Source: Draconibacterium mangrovi (GTDB taxonomy: Bacteria > Bacteroidota > Bacteroidia > Bacteroidales > Prolixibacteraceae). Taken from it: 64,000 bases of DNA. The DNA is taken from assembly GCF_010586825.1 (NCBI RefSeq), contig NZ_JAAAGB010000008.1, positions 62,001 to 126,000 on the forward strand, given 5' to 3'. The translations under genes were made by a program, and so were the position numbers. The number at the start of each line of letters is the position of its first letter. Within the stretch, counting starts at the first letter, position 1. Below, piece by piece: positions 18,379 to 26,549 of the stretch. Under the pieces are notes generated by a model. The model saw nothing but the letters and a program-made list of their open reading frames with translations. It had not been told where the DNA came from and made no database searches.

Positions 18379-20610
18379 ATGAAGAACTGGTATTTACTTG
18401 TACTTGTACTCCTGTTTTCCTGCACGCACAATACCGAAAAAAATTACCTCAGTTATGTCGATCCACTAATTGGGACGGGACCGGCATCGACTATAGCAGC
18501 AAAAGATCATCCTGGTGACCATGTAAGCAACGGACAAACAATTCCGGCCGTTACTGCTCCATTTGGGATGACACAATGGACACCACAAATTTACGATAAC
18601 GAGCAAAAATGTATCGCTCCTTTTTATACCGGACAAACCATGATTCAAGGTTTTAGGGCCAGCCACTGGCTAAGCGGTTCGTGCACGCAGGATTATGGTT
18701 CTTTTACCATCTACCCCACTGTGTTAAGTACCGGTTTTAGTTTTCAGCCGGTGCAACGCCAAACTTTGTCTTTAATGAAAACCGAAAACCTGTCGCCGGC
18801 TTACGCTTCATTTTTATTTCCGGCAAAAACCATTTTGTCGGAGATGACCGCAACCAAACGATGTGGCTTTTTTCGTTTTTCGTGGTTGGAAGAGAAAAAT
18901 CCAACCATCATGTTCGACGTTAACAGTGACGAAGGTAAAGGATATATAAAGATCGATTTGGATAAACAGGAAGTATATGGTTATAATCCGGCCTTCCGCA
19001 TTTACAGCGGACAGGATAAACCGGCGGGGATCTCAGGTTATTTTGTGGCTAAATTCGATCAGGAGATCGTAAAATACGGCACCTGGGGCGATTTTGAATA
19101 CGAACACGGGACAACAGAACGTAAGGATCAGAAGCAAATTGGAGCTTATGTAACCTTCAACCTTGAAGGAGATGCACCGGTAAAATTAAAAGTGGGAACC
19201 TCGTTTACCAGTATTGAAAATGCACGCAAAAACCTGGAAGCCGAAATTACCGACTGGGATTTTGAAGCTGCCAAACAAAAAATGGAGAACACCTGGAACA
19301 ATTACCTCGGGCGAATTGATGTGGAATCGGAAAACAAAGAGGAGCTCACTAAATTTTACACCGCTATTTACCACTCATTGTTTCACCCGCGATTAATGAG
19401 CGATGTAAACGGCGACTACCCTGCTTTTTCGAAACAATACGAAATAAAAAACAATAGCGATTTTGATTATTATGGCGATTTCTCGAACTGGGATATTTTT
19501 CGGGCACAAATGCCATTGCTTAGCCTTATTGCCCCAAAAGAATACAACGACATGGTAAAATCGCTGGTTGCAAAAGCCGAAGATGGTGACTGGCTTCCTA
19601 TTTTCCCGATGTGGAACAATTACACCTCGGCAATGATTGGCGATCACAGCACATCGATACTTTGTGATGCAGCATTGAAAGGCTTCGATTTTGATTTGGA
19701 GAAGGCCTACCAATTTATGCGAAAAAATGCCTACGAAACACCTGAGGAAGAAGCCTACAAAGACGGAAAAGGACGCCGCGCTCTAACTTCATATATCGAG
19801 TTTGGATATGTTCCGCTTGACGATGTTGTTGCCGATGCTTTTCATAAAAACGAACAGGTTTCGCGAACAATGGAATATGCCTACAACGATTGGTGCGTTG
19901 CTCAAGTGGCTAAGAAATTGGGCAAAACCGACGACTACAATGATCTGCTTACCCGTTCGTACAACTATTCTAATGTTTTTGATGAAACTCAGGGCTGGGT
20001 AAGCGGGAAATATGCTGATGGTAGTTTTTATGAAGATTTTAATGCCAGCACAGAGCAATTTTTTATAACCGAAGGCACCCCAAAACATTACACCTGGTTT
20101 GTTCCGCACGATGTTGAAGGACTGATCGGGTTAATGGGTGGAGAAGAAACGTTTAGCGAAAAACTGAATAAACTAATTGACGATAAACTATACTGGCACG
20201 GCAACGAGCCCAGTCATCATATTCCTTTTCTGTTTAATTACACCAACGAGTGGGACAAAACACAAAAAACGGTAAAATATATTCTTCGCACAGAATATGG
20301 ATTAGGACGTGGCGGACTTTCAGGAAACGACGATGCCGGGCAACTTTCAGCATGGTATGTTTTTGGGGCTATGGGTTTTTATCCGATGTGCCCGGGAAGC
20401 AACGAATATCAACTGTCGTCGCCAATATTTGAGAAGGTTACACTTAACCTGGATAAGAATTATTACCCGGGAGGCAAGTTTGTTTTAAATGCCGACGGAG
20501 CAACATCGTCAAGCTTATTCACTTCCGTTAAATTAAACGGAAAAGAAAGTGCCACGAAAATAAACCATGAGGATTTGCAAAAAGGGGGAACGTTGAAGTT
20601 CTTGAAATAA
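18379..20610 (+). CDS. GH92 alpha-mannosidase, lipoprotein
   Basis: The 743-residue enzyme belongs to GH92, calcium-dependent exo-alpha-mannosidases that act mostly on alpha-1,2/1,3 links of N-glycans. It opens with a lipoprotein signal (LLFSC, C15). Family marks are YVDPLIGTG at the N-terminus, HWLSGSCTQDYGSF, the GDFSNWDIFRAQMPLL barrel stretch, HIPFLFNYTNEW and GGLSGNDDAGQLSAWYVFGAMGFYP. Two-domain layout: beta-sandwich about 25-260, (alpha/alpha)6 barrel after that. Lipidation suggests display on the outer membrane or periplasmic side. It has its own promoter and a strong terminator. The exact linkage specificity is not visible. Confidence 0.93.
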   Translation: MKNWYLLVLVLLFSCTHNTEKNYLSYVDPLIGTGPASTIAAKDHPGDHVSNGQTIPAVTAPFGMTQWTPQIYDNEQKCIAPFYTGQTMIQGFRASHWLSGSCTQDYGSFTIYPTVLSTGFSFQPVQRQTLSLMKTENLSPAYASFLFPAKTILSEMTATKRCGFFRFSWLEEKNPTIMFDVNSDEGKGYIKIDLDKQEVYGYNPAFRIYSGQDKPAGISGYFVAKFDQEIVKYGTWGDFEYEHGTTERKDQKQIGAYVTFNLEGDAPVKLKVGTSFTSIENARKNLEAEITDWDFEAAKQKMENTWNNYLGRIDVESENKEELTKFYTAIYHSLFHPRLMSDVNGDYPAFSKQYEIKNNSDFDYYGDFSNWDIFRAQMPLLSLIAPKEYNDMVKSLVAKAEDGDWLPIFPMWNNYTSAMIGDHSTSILCDAALKGFDFDLEKAYQFMRKNAYETPEEEAYKDGKGRRALTSYIEFGYVPLDDVVADAFHKNEQVSRTMEYAYNDWCVAQVAKKLGKTDDYNDLLTRSYNYSNVFDETQGWVSGKYADGSFYEDFNASTEQFFITEGTPKHYTWFVPHDVEGLIGLMGGEETFSEKLNKLIDDKLYWHGNEPSHHIPFLFNYTNEWDKTQKTVKYILRTEYGLGRGGLSGNDDAGQLSAWYVFGAMGFYPMCPGSNEYQLSSPIFEKVTLNLDKNYYPGGKFVLNADGATSSSLFTSVKLNGKESATKINHEDLQKGGTLKFLK

Positions 20611-20611
20611 A

Positions 20612-20661
20612 AAATTCAGCAGATGACTCTTGTGTTTATAAAATAGTCACCTGCTGAATTT
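20612..20661. terminator. Bidirectional terminator between GH92 and the kdu operon
   Basis: AAATTCAGCAG (20612-20622) pairs with CTGCTGAATTT (20651-20661). The stem continues after one mismatch with TGACT (20624-20628) and AGTCA (20645-20649). A/T tracts flank both sides and the two genes converge here, so it can serve both directions. Confidence 0.7.
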
Positions 20662-20669
20662 GTACTCCC

Positions 20670-20727
20670 GTCAATCTGAGCGAAGTCGAAGACTGAATGA
20701 TTACACTTCGACTTCGCTCAGTGTGAC
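20670..20727. repeat. CTGAGCGAAGTCGAAG inverted repeat (dispersed REP-like)
   Basis: The 16-mer CTGAGCGAAGTCGAAG (20676-20691) is repeated as its exact reverse complement (20706-20721), with outer GTCA/TGAC arms. Sequences of this kind occur as dispersed intergenic repeats in many Bacteroidota genomes. It lies next to the GH92 terminator in a convergent gap. Confidence 0.8.
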
Positions 20728-20743
20728 ATTAATCAAGATCAAG

Positions 20744-22009
20744 CTACAGCTTTTGAATAGGTGCTGAAAGCTTTTTAGCCTCATCAGTAATGTATTCCCT
20801 GAAACCATCTTCCGTTTTCCACTGGTCTTTATCCAATCCCCAAACCGAGAAGAAATAATGTTTGGCAGGTTGGGCATCTTTACATTTTTGACCGATGTAA
20901 TACGTTTCCGAAATCACATGGCTAAAATTTTTCTCCGGCACGGTTTCAAAACCTTTTTTAAACCAGTTGATATTGGTAGTTCTTCCTATTTTACCGGCTT
21001 CGGTTTTAGGTACAATTACTGCCATTCCCAACTCATCATTGTTCAGCGACTGTACATCGTGCGTACCGATACAGGTAAAACCGGCTGCATCGAACCGGAA
21101 CGGTTCCTTTTTTAATTGCGAGGTAACAATTCCTGTTACAATCTGGTCGGTTTCTGAACATCCGTAAACCGTTAAATCCGACTCAAACCAGTATTTTCCT
21201 GGATAAATGGTAATGCGCTCCACAGCTTCCATTTCTTCACCATCAACATCCCAACCCGAATATTTTAAATCGAAAACCGAACGAATCGGGCCTTCAACAA
21301 TTTTCTGATATTCATACACATCAGTCGATCCCAACCGAATCAGTGAGTCATTTCTCAATAATGCAATGCCACCCGATCCCAGTGAACTACCGCAATGTAG
21401 CACATCCATTCCCCAGTCGTTCAAAACATGATAATCGTGTATGGCAGCAGTATGAACATCGTCGGCTACCATCACCGGTTTGCGTTTGCCAAACAGGTCT
21501 TTTACATTTCGGCAATCGAAATAAACCCTGAAAGCAATCTTGTCATTTTCCCAGGTCACACCTTCTCCCTGTGCAATAATTTTAAAAGGCTCGCTAACCG
21601 GAATTGCTTTATACTTATCTACCTCTTTGTAGGTTCCGTCAACTTGTGCAATTCCTAAACGTAAGTTAGTGCGTTTTTCAACTTTTGGATAATCCGATTC
21701 CGCAACCAATTCGATTGTTGCCTCAATGGTTTCGCTGGCTTTCAAATCTACCAACAGAACCACTTCGTCCCAGGTTCCATCACCGTCTAAATCGTCAACC
21801 TGGCTGGGAATAGTTTTTTCGCCGTTTTTAAAAACCGGTAGTTTGCCTTCCTGCAAAGTTATTTTAGCGGCAATTTCTTCGCGTGAAAATACGATCACTT
21901 CATCAGTTCGTTCTTCCGCGAGTGGATTTTCCAGAGTAATTGCAGCTTGCTGTGTACACGCGGCAAACAGCATAAGAGATAAAATACCAAATGGGAAAAT
22001 GTTCTTCAT
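20744..22009 (-). CDS. DUF4861 lipoprotein of the uronate operon
   Basis: The 421-residue protein starts with a lipoprotein signal (LMLFAAC, C18) and matches the DUF4861 family: ENPLAEERTDEVIVFSREEI near the N-terminus, a DDLDGDGTWDEVVLL acidic loop, WGMDVLHCGSSLGSGGIAL in the centre and YFFSVWGLDKDQW near the end. The fold of the family is a galactose-mutarotase-like beta-sandwich by report, and members are often found in pectin-use clusters of Bacteroidota. It is the third gene after kduI and kduD, 93 bases downstream. A periplasmic role on unsaturated uronides is inferred from context; no reaction is established by the sequence. Confidence 0.75.
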   Translation of the reverse strand: MKNIFPFGILSLMLFAACTQQAAITLENPLAEERTDEVIVFSREEIAAKITLQEGKLPVFKNGEKTIPSQVDDLDGDGTWDEVVLLVDLKASETIEATIELVAESDYPKVEKRTNLRLGIAQVDGTYKEVDKYKAIPVSEPFKIIAQGEGVTWENDKIAFRVYFDCRNVKDLFGKRKPVMVADDVHTAAIHDYHVLNDWGMDVLHCGSSLGSGGIALLRNDSLIRLGSTDVYEYQKIVEGPIRSVFDLKYSGWDVDGEEMEAVERITIYPGKYWFESDLTVYGCSETDQIVTGIVTSQLKKEPFRFDAAGFTCIGTHDVQSLNNDELGMAVIVPKTEAGKIGRTTNINWFKKGFETVPEKNFSHVISETYYIGQKCKDAQPAKHYFFSVWGLDKDQWKTEDGFREYITDEAKKLSAPIQKL

Positions 22010-22102
22010 AGTAGGTCCAGATTTATTGATTAGAAAAAGTGTATCAGAAACAAGTAACGATTCCGAAACTCTGTTTCCAACACACTTGTTTCTTGTTAAT
22101 TA

Positions 22103-22900
22103 TTAAATATCGTTTTCGCCTTTTACGTAGCCAAAATTGGCCAAAATACCACCATCAACATAAAGCACCTGACCGTTTACAAAATCAGCTGCTTTTGAAG
22201 CTAAAAACAACGCAGCGTTTCCAATATCTTCAGGTTCTCCCCAGCGGTTAGCCGGTGTACGCATCATCACCAAATCGTTAAACGGATGGCCACCTTCACG
22301 AATTGGCGCTGTTTGAGCCGTTGCAATATACCCCGGACCGATTCCGTTAATCTGTACATTGTATTTTGCCCACTCGCAGCACATATTTGCAGTTAACAGT
22401 TTTAAGCCTCCTTTTGCCGATGCATAAGCCGATACTGAGTTACGTCCGTAAACGCTCATCATCGAGCACATGTTGATGATTTTTCCCGCACGTTTTTCGA
22501 TCATTTTCGGCGCAACTCGTTTGGCAAGAATCAAAGGTGCTACAAGGTCAATATCAATAACCTGCTTATAATCGGCAACCGGCATATCCAGAATTGGAAT
22601 ACGTTTGATGATTCCGGCATTGTTGATCAAAATATCCACATCTCCTACCTCTTCTTCAATTTGAGAAATTCCTTTATCAACAGCTTCCTCGTTGGTAACA
22701 TCAAATTTCAGGGTATATACATCAACGCCTGCTTTGGCATATTCTGCTTTACACTCTTCCAGTTTTTCATCAGAAATATCGTTCACACAAATTTTTGCAC
22801 CGGCCTGACCCAATGTTTTTCCAATGGCCATTCCAATGCCGTGAGTTCCACCGGTTATTAGTGCTACTTTTCCGTTTAGGCTGAATAATTCTTGTATCAT
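22103..22900 (-). CDS. kduD: 2-dehydro-3-deoxy-D-gluconate 5-dehydrogenase
   Basis: The 265-residue short-chain dehydrogenase reduces 2,5-diketo-3-deoxygluconate to KDG with NAD(P)H in the cytoplasm. The Rossmann motif TGGTHGIG (about 17-24), NNAG (about 92-95) and the YASAK active site (about 159-163) are intact. Length and position beside kduI fit KduD rather than a general SDR. It follows kduI by 36 bases on the same strand. The product KDG would enter the Entner-Doudoroff end steps (kdgK/kdgA), which are not in this window. Confidence 0.92.
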   Translation of the reverse strand: MIQELFSLNGKVALITGGTHGIGMAIGKTLGQAGAKICVNDISDEKLEECKAEYAKAGVDVYTLKFDVTNEEAVDKGISQIEEEVGDVDILINNAGIIKRIPILDMPVADYKQVIDIDLVAPLILAKRVAPKMIEKRAGKIINMCSMMSVYGRNSVSAYASAKGGLKLLTANMCCEWAKYNVQINGIGPGYIATAQTAPIREGGHPFNDLVMMRTPANRWGEPEDIGNAALFLASKAADFVNGQVLYVDGGILANFGYVKGENDI

Positions 22901-22936
22901 TTCAATTAATATTTTTTTATGATTGCTTCTTGTGTC

Positions 22937-23779
22937 TTATCTCAATTCTTGTGGCTGAATAACATCCATATCAGTGTAATCGAGATTTTCTCCTGCCATT
23001 CCCCATATAAAAACGTAGTTTGAAGTTCCGGCAGCTGAGTGAATCGACCACTCAGGAGAAATAACAGCTTGTTCGTTTTTCATCCATATATGACGTGTTT
23101 CCTGTGGCTCACCCATAAAATGGCAGATGGCCTGATTTTCGGGAACTTCAAAATAAAAATATACCTCATTACGACGGGAGTGCTGATGTGCCGGCATGGT
23201 ATTCCAAACGCTTCCCGTTTTCAGCTCGGTCATTCCCATTTGCAGCTGGCAAGTGTCAACAACTGTGTTAATCATCAGCTGGTTAATATTTCTTTCGTTC
23301 GATGTTTCCAGACTTCCCAGGTGCAGCACATTGGCATCGGCCAGTGTTACCTGCTTGGTTGGGTATTCTTTATGTGCCGGTGCCGAGTTAAAATAGTAGT
23401 GTGCAGGTTTAGCAGCATCGTCTGATTTAAAAATAACTTCTTTGCTTCCACGGCCAATGTATAAAGCATCTTTATAATTCATTTTATACGCTGTACCGTC
23501 AACTACAACTGTTCCGGTGCCACCAACATTCATTACCCCCACTTCGCGACGCTCGCAAAAATAGGCAGCTTTTAAGGGGTCGATGGTTTCCAAAGGAAGT
23601 TCGTCTTTTACCGGTACAGCACCACCTACAATGTAACGCTCAATCGATGAATACACCATACGAACATTACCTTCTTCCATCAGGTTTTCCACCAAAAATT
23701 CTTTTCTTATTTTTTCTGTATCGTATTTCTTAAAATCCTCAGGATGATAAGCATACCTTCTTTCATAAATTGTTGCCAT
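22937..23779 (-). CDS. kduI: 5-keto-4-deoxyuronate isomerase
   Basis: The 280-residue zinc cupin converts 4-deoxy-L-threo-5-hexosulose uronate, released from unsaturated pectin or glycosaminoglycan disaccharides, to 2,5-diketo-3-deoxygluconate. H198, H200, E205 (in [15 protein letters not shown]) and H247 match the zinc ligands of E. coli KduI with the same spacing. It is the first gene of kduI-kduD-DUF4861, with its own promoter at 23817-23847 and a palindromic operator over the -33 element. The start ATG 23779 gives the standard [14 protein letters not shown] N-terminus. Confidence 0.95.
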   Translation of the reverse strand: MATIYERRYAYHPEDFKKYDTEKIRKEFLVENLMEEGNVRMVYSSIERYIVGGAVPVKDELPLETIDPLKAAYFCERREVGVMNVGGTGTVVVDGTAYKMNYKDALYIGRGSKEVIFKSDDAAKPAHYYFNSAPAHKEYPTKQVTLADANVLHLGSLETSNERNINQLMINTVVDTCQLQMGMTELKTGSVWNTMPAHQHSRRNEVYFYFEVPENQAICHFMGEPQETRHIWMKNEQAVISPEWSIHSAAGTSNYVFIWGMAGENLDYTDMDVIQPQELR

Positions 23780-23816
23780 TGTATTTATTTTTTAATTCTT
23801 AAACCATTTAGTTGTG

Positions 23817-23847
23817 CAAATGTAAGAAGAAAGAAACAGAAATGCAA
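23817..23847 (-). promoter_or_regulatory. Promoter of the kdu operon
   Basis: Read on the minus strand, TTG (23847-23845), a 20-base spacer and TACATTTG (23824-23817) form a full promoter. The start would be near 23810, leaving about a 30-base leader. The -33 element lies inside the palindromic operator. Confidence 0.7.
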
Positions 23848-23858
23848 TCGATTGCATT
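23841..23858. promoter_or_regulatory. Palindromic LacI-family operator
   Basis: AATGCAATCGATTGCATT is a perfect 18-bp palindrome with the central CG typical of LacI-family operators. It lies between kduI and the divergent LacI-type gene. Each half holds the TTG used as the -33 element of one of the two divergent promoters, with an equal 20-base spacer on each side. Bound repressor should therefore block both kduI and its own gene. Confidence 0.8.
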
Positions 23859-23882
23859 GATTAAAAAATATTCTTAACTTTG
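23852..23882 (+). promoter_or_regulatory. Promoter of the LacI-type regulator gene
   Basis: TTG (23852-23854), a 20-base spacer and TAACTTTG (23875-23882) precede the ATG at 23901, with an expected start near 23888. The -33 element is in the operator, which predicts autorepression. Confidence 0.7.
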
Positions 23883-23900
23883 CCGTAAATAAGACAACAA

Positions 23901-24926
23901 ATGGCGCAAAAACCGGAAATTACAATTCACGATATAGCCAAAAAGCTGAAAATTTCGGCTTCCACTGTTTCGCGTGCTTTAAAAGACAATCCTTTGATTA
24001 GTGAAGCAACACGACACAAGATTAAAAAAGCGGCAATAGAAATGGGTTATCGGCCTAATGTAATGGCGGCTAATTTGCGTACCCGGCGCACCAATACCAT
24101 CGGAGTAATTGTTCCGCTTATCAACCGTCATTTTTTTTCATCGGTAATTTCCGGAATTGAAGATGTGGCCTACAACCAAGGATTTGCCGTTACCATTTCA
24201 CAGTCAAACGATAATCTGGAGAAAGAAAGTACCATTGCCCACACTCTTTTTTCGAACCGGGTTGATGGTTTGATTTTATCGATCGGTATGGAAACTCAGT
24301 CGTACGATCACCTGAAACTTTTTTCGGAAAGAAATATTCCGCTGGTATTTTTCGACCGGATTGTGGACGAAATTCCGGCGCATAAAATTGTTGTCGATGA
24401 TTTTGGGGGAGCATACCGGGCCACGCAGCACCTTATAGAGCAGGGACGAAAAAAAGTTGCACATATTGGAGGGCCACTTAATCTGCAAATCTACGCAAAA
24501 CGTGAAGCCGGTTACCGGAAGGCAATTAGTGATGCCGGATTGCAAATTAACGAAAATCAGATTTTGCATAACAGCCTTACCCGCGAAGACGGACTCAATG
24601 CCATTAAAAAGATCCTGAAAACAAAAGAACGACCCGACGCCATTTTTTGTGCCAACGACACCACCGCTTTGAGTGCTATCATTCATTTAAACGAAAAAGG
24701 CATTAAAGTGCCTGAAGATATTGCGATTGTAGGTTTTAGTAACGAGCCGTTTAGCGAATTGGTAACACCATCAATATCTACAATAAAACAGCCCGGTTTT
24801 GAAATGGGTCAAAAGGCAGCAGAACTGCTCATTAAACAAATTGGCAGCAAAACAAAACCCAAAAACTACGAAACGATAATGATGGAAACAGAACTGATTG
24901 TTCGAAATTCATCACAACAAAAATAA
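23901..24926 (+). CDS. LacI-family transcriptional regulator of the kdu operon
   Basis: The 341-residue regulator has an N-terminal HTH (ITIHDIAKKLKISASTVSRALKD type motif at about 6-28), the hinge stretch YRPNVMAANLRTRRTNTIG (about 50-68) and a periplasmic-binding-protein-like effector domain (about 65-335: NRVDGLILS, GGPLNLQIYAKREAGY, DAIFCANDTTALSAI, GFSNEPFSELVTPSIST). It is divergent from kduI and shares a palindromic operator with it. The likely inducer is a uronate breakdown product such as KDG or a diketo intermediate, by analogy with KdgR-type regulators; the sequence does not show which. Confidence 0.92.
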   Translation: MAQKPEITIHDIAKKLKISASTVSRALKDNPLISEATRHKIKKAAIEMGYRPNVMAANLRTRRTNTIGVIVPLINRHFFSSVISGIEDVAYNQGFAVTISQSNDNLEKESTIAHTLFSNRVDGLILSIGMETQSYDHLKLFSERNIPLVFFDRIVDEIPAHKIVVDDFGGAYRATQHLIEQGRKKVAHIGGPLNLQIYAKREAGYRKAISDAGLQINENQILHNSLTREDGLNAIKKILKTKERPDAIFCANDTTALSAIIHLNEKGIKVPEDIAIVGFSNEPFSELVTPSISTIKQPGFEMGQKAAELLIKQIGSKTKPKNYETIMMETELIVRNSSQQK

Positions 24927-25135
24927 AACAATCACATCCTGCATTTCTAAATTCCTTAGCCAACACTCAGCAAAACAGATGTTTTACGCGCAAATACCTT
25001 ACACACAACACAATAAAACTTAGTCCCACTAAGTAAAACGCCTTTTAAAAACAATCTTTTCACCCCACCATTTCAGCAATTATTATTCGCTAAAGCCCTC
25101 ATTATCTGAGTAAATTTGAATAATACAAACCCGTT

Positions 25136-26323
25136 TTGAAAATACGAGCCAAGATATGGAACGCAGGCGTGCTTCTGGTTTTCTTTTTTTGTAGTTTATA
25201 TACAACTCAAGGAGCATCGAATCTTACCAACAATGATGACGGTTTGAACGTTCCTCCCATAGCTGAAAACGATACTTTTCTTTTAACCGCCCAATACAAT
25301 CTTATATTTTACGGAGATGTACTTGGGAACGATTATGATCCTAACGGAGACAGGATCGAAATTTTATTTGCAGCTTCTCCAAAAGAGGGTAAGCTGTCAA
25401 TGGAAAAAAACGGGCATTTCAAGTTGGAGGTACCGGATAAATGTGAAGGAACAATTAGTTTCGACTATTACATTAAAGAAATTACCGAAAATGAATACAG
25501 TGCTCAAGCCAGAGTATTTATTCAAATCATAGAAAACGCCGATCTGGATGACATACCGAATTACGCTGACCTGGATAACGATAACGACGGCCTACCCGAT
25601 TATTTGGATGGAATAGGACTGGATACCGACAATGATGGTGTTCCGAACAATTTTGATATCGACAGCGATAACGATGGTATTACCGATAATATTGAGTGGC
25701 AACAAGAGCACAATTACGTTCAGCCCGTAAATATTGATGCCAACCAAAACGGATGGGATGATGCATACGAACCAGAAATGGGCGGCACATGCTATAATCC
25801 GGTAGACACCGACCGCGATGGAATACCCGATATGCTTGATAGTGATTCGGATGATGATGGAAGTTCCGATTTATTTGAATCATACAACTTGGGAGACGCA
25901 AGCAAGGCCGGAATTCAACTCCTTCTTTCGGATCAGGATAACGATGGACTTGACGATCTTTTTGACATTGTAGTGAAAGGTTCGAACTGGCAAAACTCAA
26001 CGGCCAGTAGCACTACTCCCGGCGATTCAAACCAAAACGGCATTCGCGACTGGCGCGATAACACCAGCCATCTTTCTTCACAATCGGCCTATCTTTTCCC
26101 AAATCCGGCATCAGAAACAGTTCAGTTTTTTGATCCCGAACAACAATTTGATCAGCAGTTAACCGTTCAAATTTATAATACAATAGGTCAGCTGAAAAAG
26201 GTTTATACAACCACCTACAGCAAAGATCGTATTCCGGTTCTGGACCTGACGAACGGAATGTATATTGTAACCGTTAGCTCAGGCACATATCAGCATTCTC
26301 AAAAGATTTCTATTCAGCACTGA
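25136..26323 (+). CDS. Secreted Ca-binding-repeat protein with type IX secretion C-terminal domain
   Basis: The 395-residue protein starts at TTG 25136 (no ATG in frame), which gives a signal peptide ending near TTQGAS. Residues about 35-130 look like a cadherin/Ig-like domain (IAENDTFLLTAQYNLIFYGDVLGNDYDPNGD). Residues about 135-290 are aspartate-rich thrombospondin type 3-like repeats (DxDNDGxxD), expected to bind calcium. The last about 75 residues, from YLFPNPASETV, match the type A sorting domain of T9SS (GMYIVTVSSG, QKISIQ). A -7 element TAAATTTG at 25111-25118 stands just upstream without a clear -33 partner. The role is probably surface or adhesion related; no enzyme domain is visible. 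Confidence 0.8.
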   Translation: MKIRAKIWNAGVLLVFFFCSLYTTQGASNLTNNDDGLNVPPIAENDTFLLTAQYNLIFYGDVLGNDYDPNGDRIEILFAASPKEGKLSMEKNGHFKLEVPDKCEGTISFDYYIKEITENEYSAQARVFIQIIENADLDDIPNYADLDNDNDGLPDYLDGIGLDTDNDGVPNNFDIDSDNDGITDNIEWQQEHNYVQPVNIDANQNGWDDAYEPEMGGTCYNPVDTDRDGIPDMLDSDSDDDGSSDLFESYNLGDASKAGIQLLLSDQDNDGLDDLFDIVVKGSNWQNSTASSTTPGDSNQNGIRDWRDNTSHLSSQSAYLFPNPASETVQFFDPEQQFDQQLTVQIYNTIGQLKKVYTTTYSKDRIPVLDLTNGMYIVTVSSGTYQHSQKISIQH

Positions 26324-26467
26324 TTTCAAAAAAAATTCCTAAAACTGTAACCCTCATCATTTTTTGTTGTCACTAACTACAGAACCGACAAAAATATGGA
26401 TTCGTATCATTTGTCGACTAAAATCGGTAATTGGTCGGATTTTTAAAAACACATTTATATGATGTAT

Positions 26468-26475
26468 TACTTTTG
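26468..26475 (+). promoter_or_regulatory. -7 element before the TonB receptor gene
   Basis: TACTTTTG matches TAnnTTTG and lies 75 bases before the ATG at 26550. A TTG at the usual -33 distance is missing, so the call is weak. Confidence 0.35.
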
Positions 26476-26549
26476 TTGGAGCTAGAAAACAATGTGGATG
26501 TTCAGCCAAACATCCAAAACAAAAAACAATTAGAAACAAAAGCCAAAAA

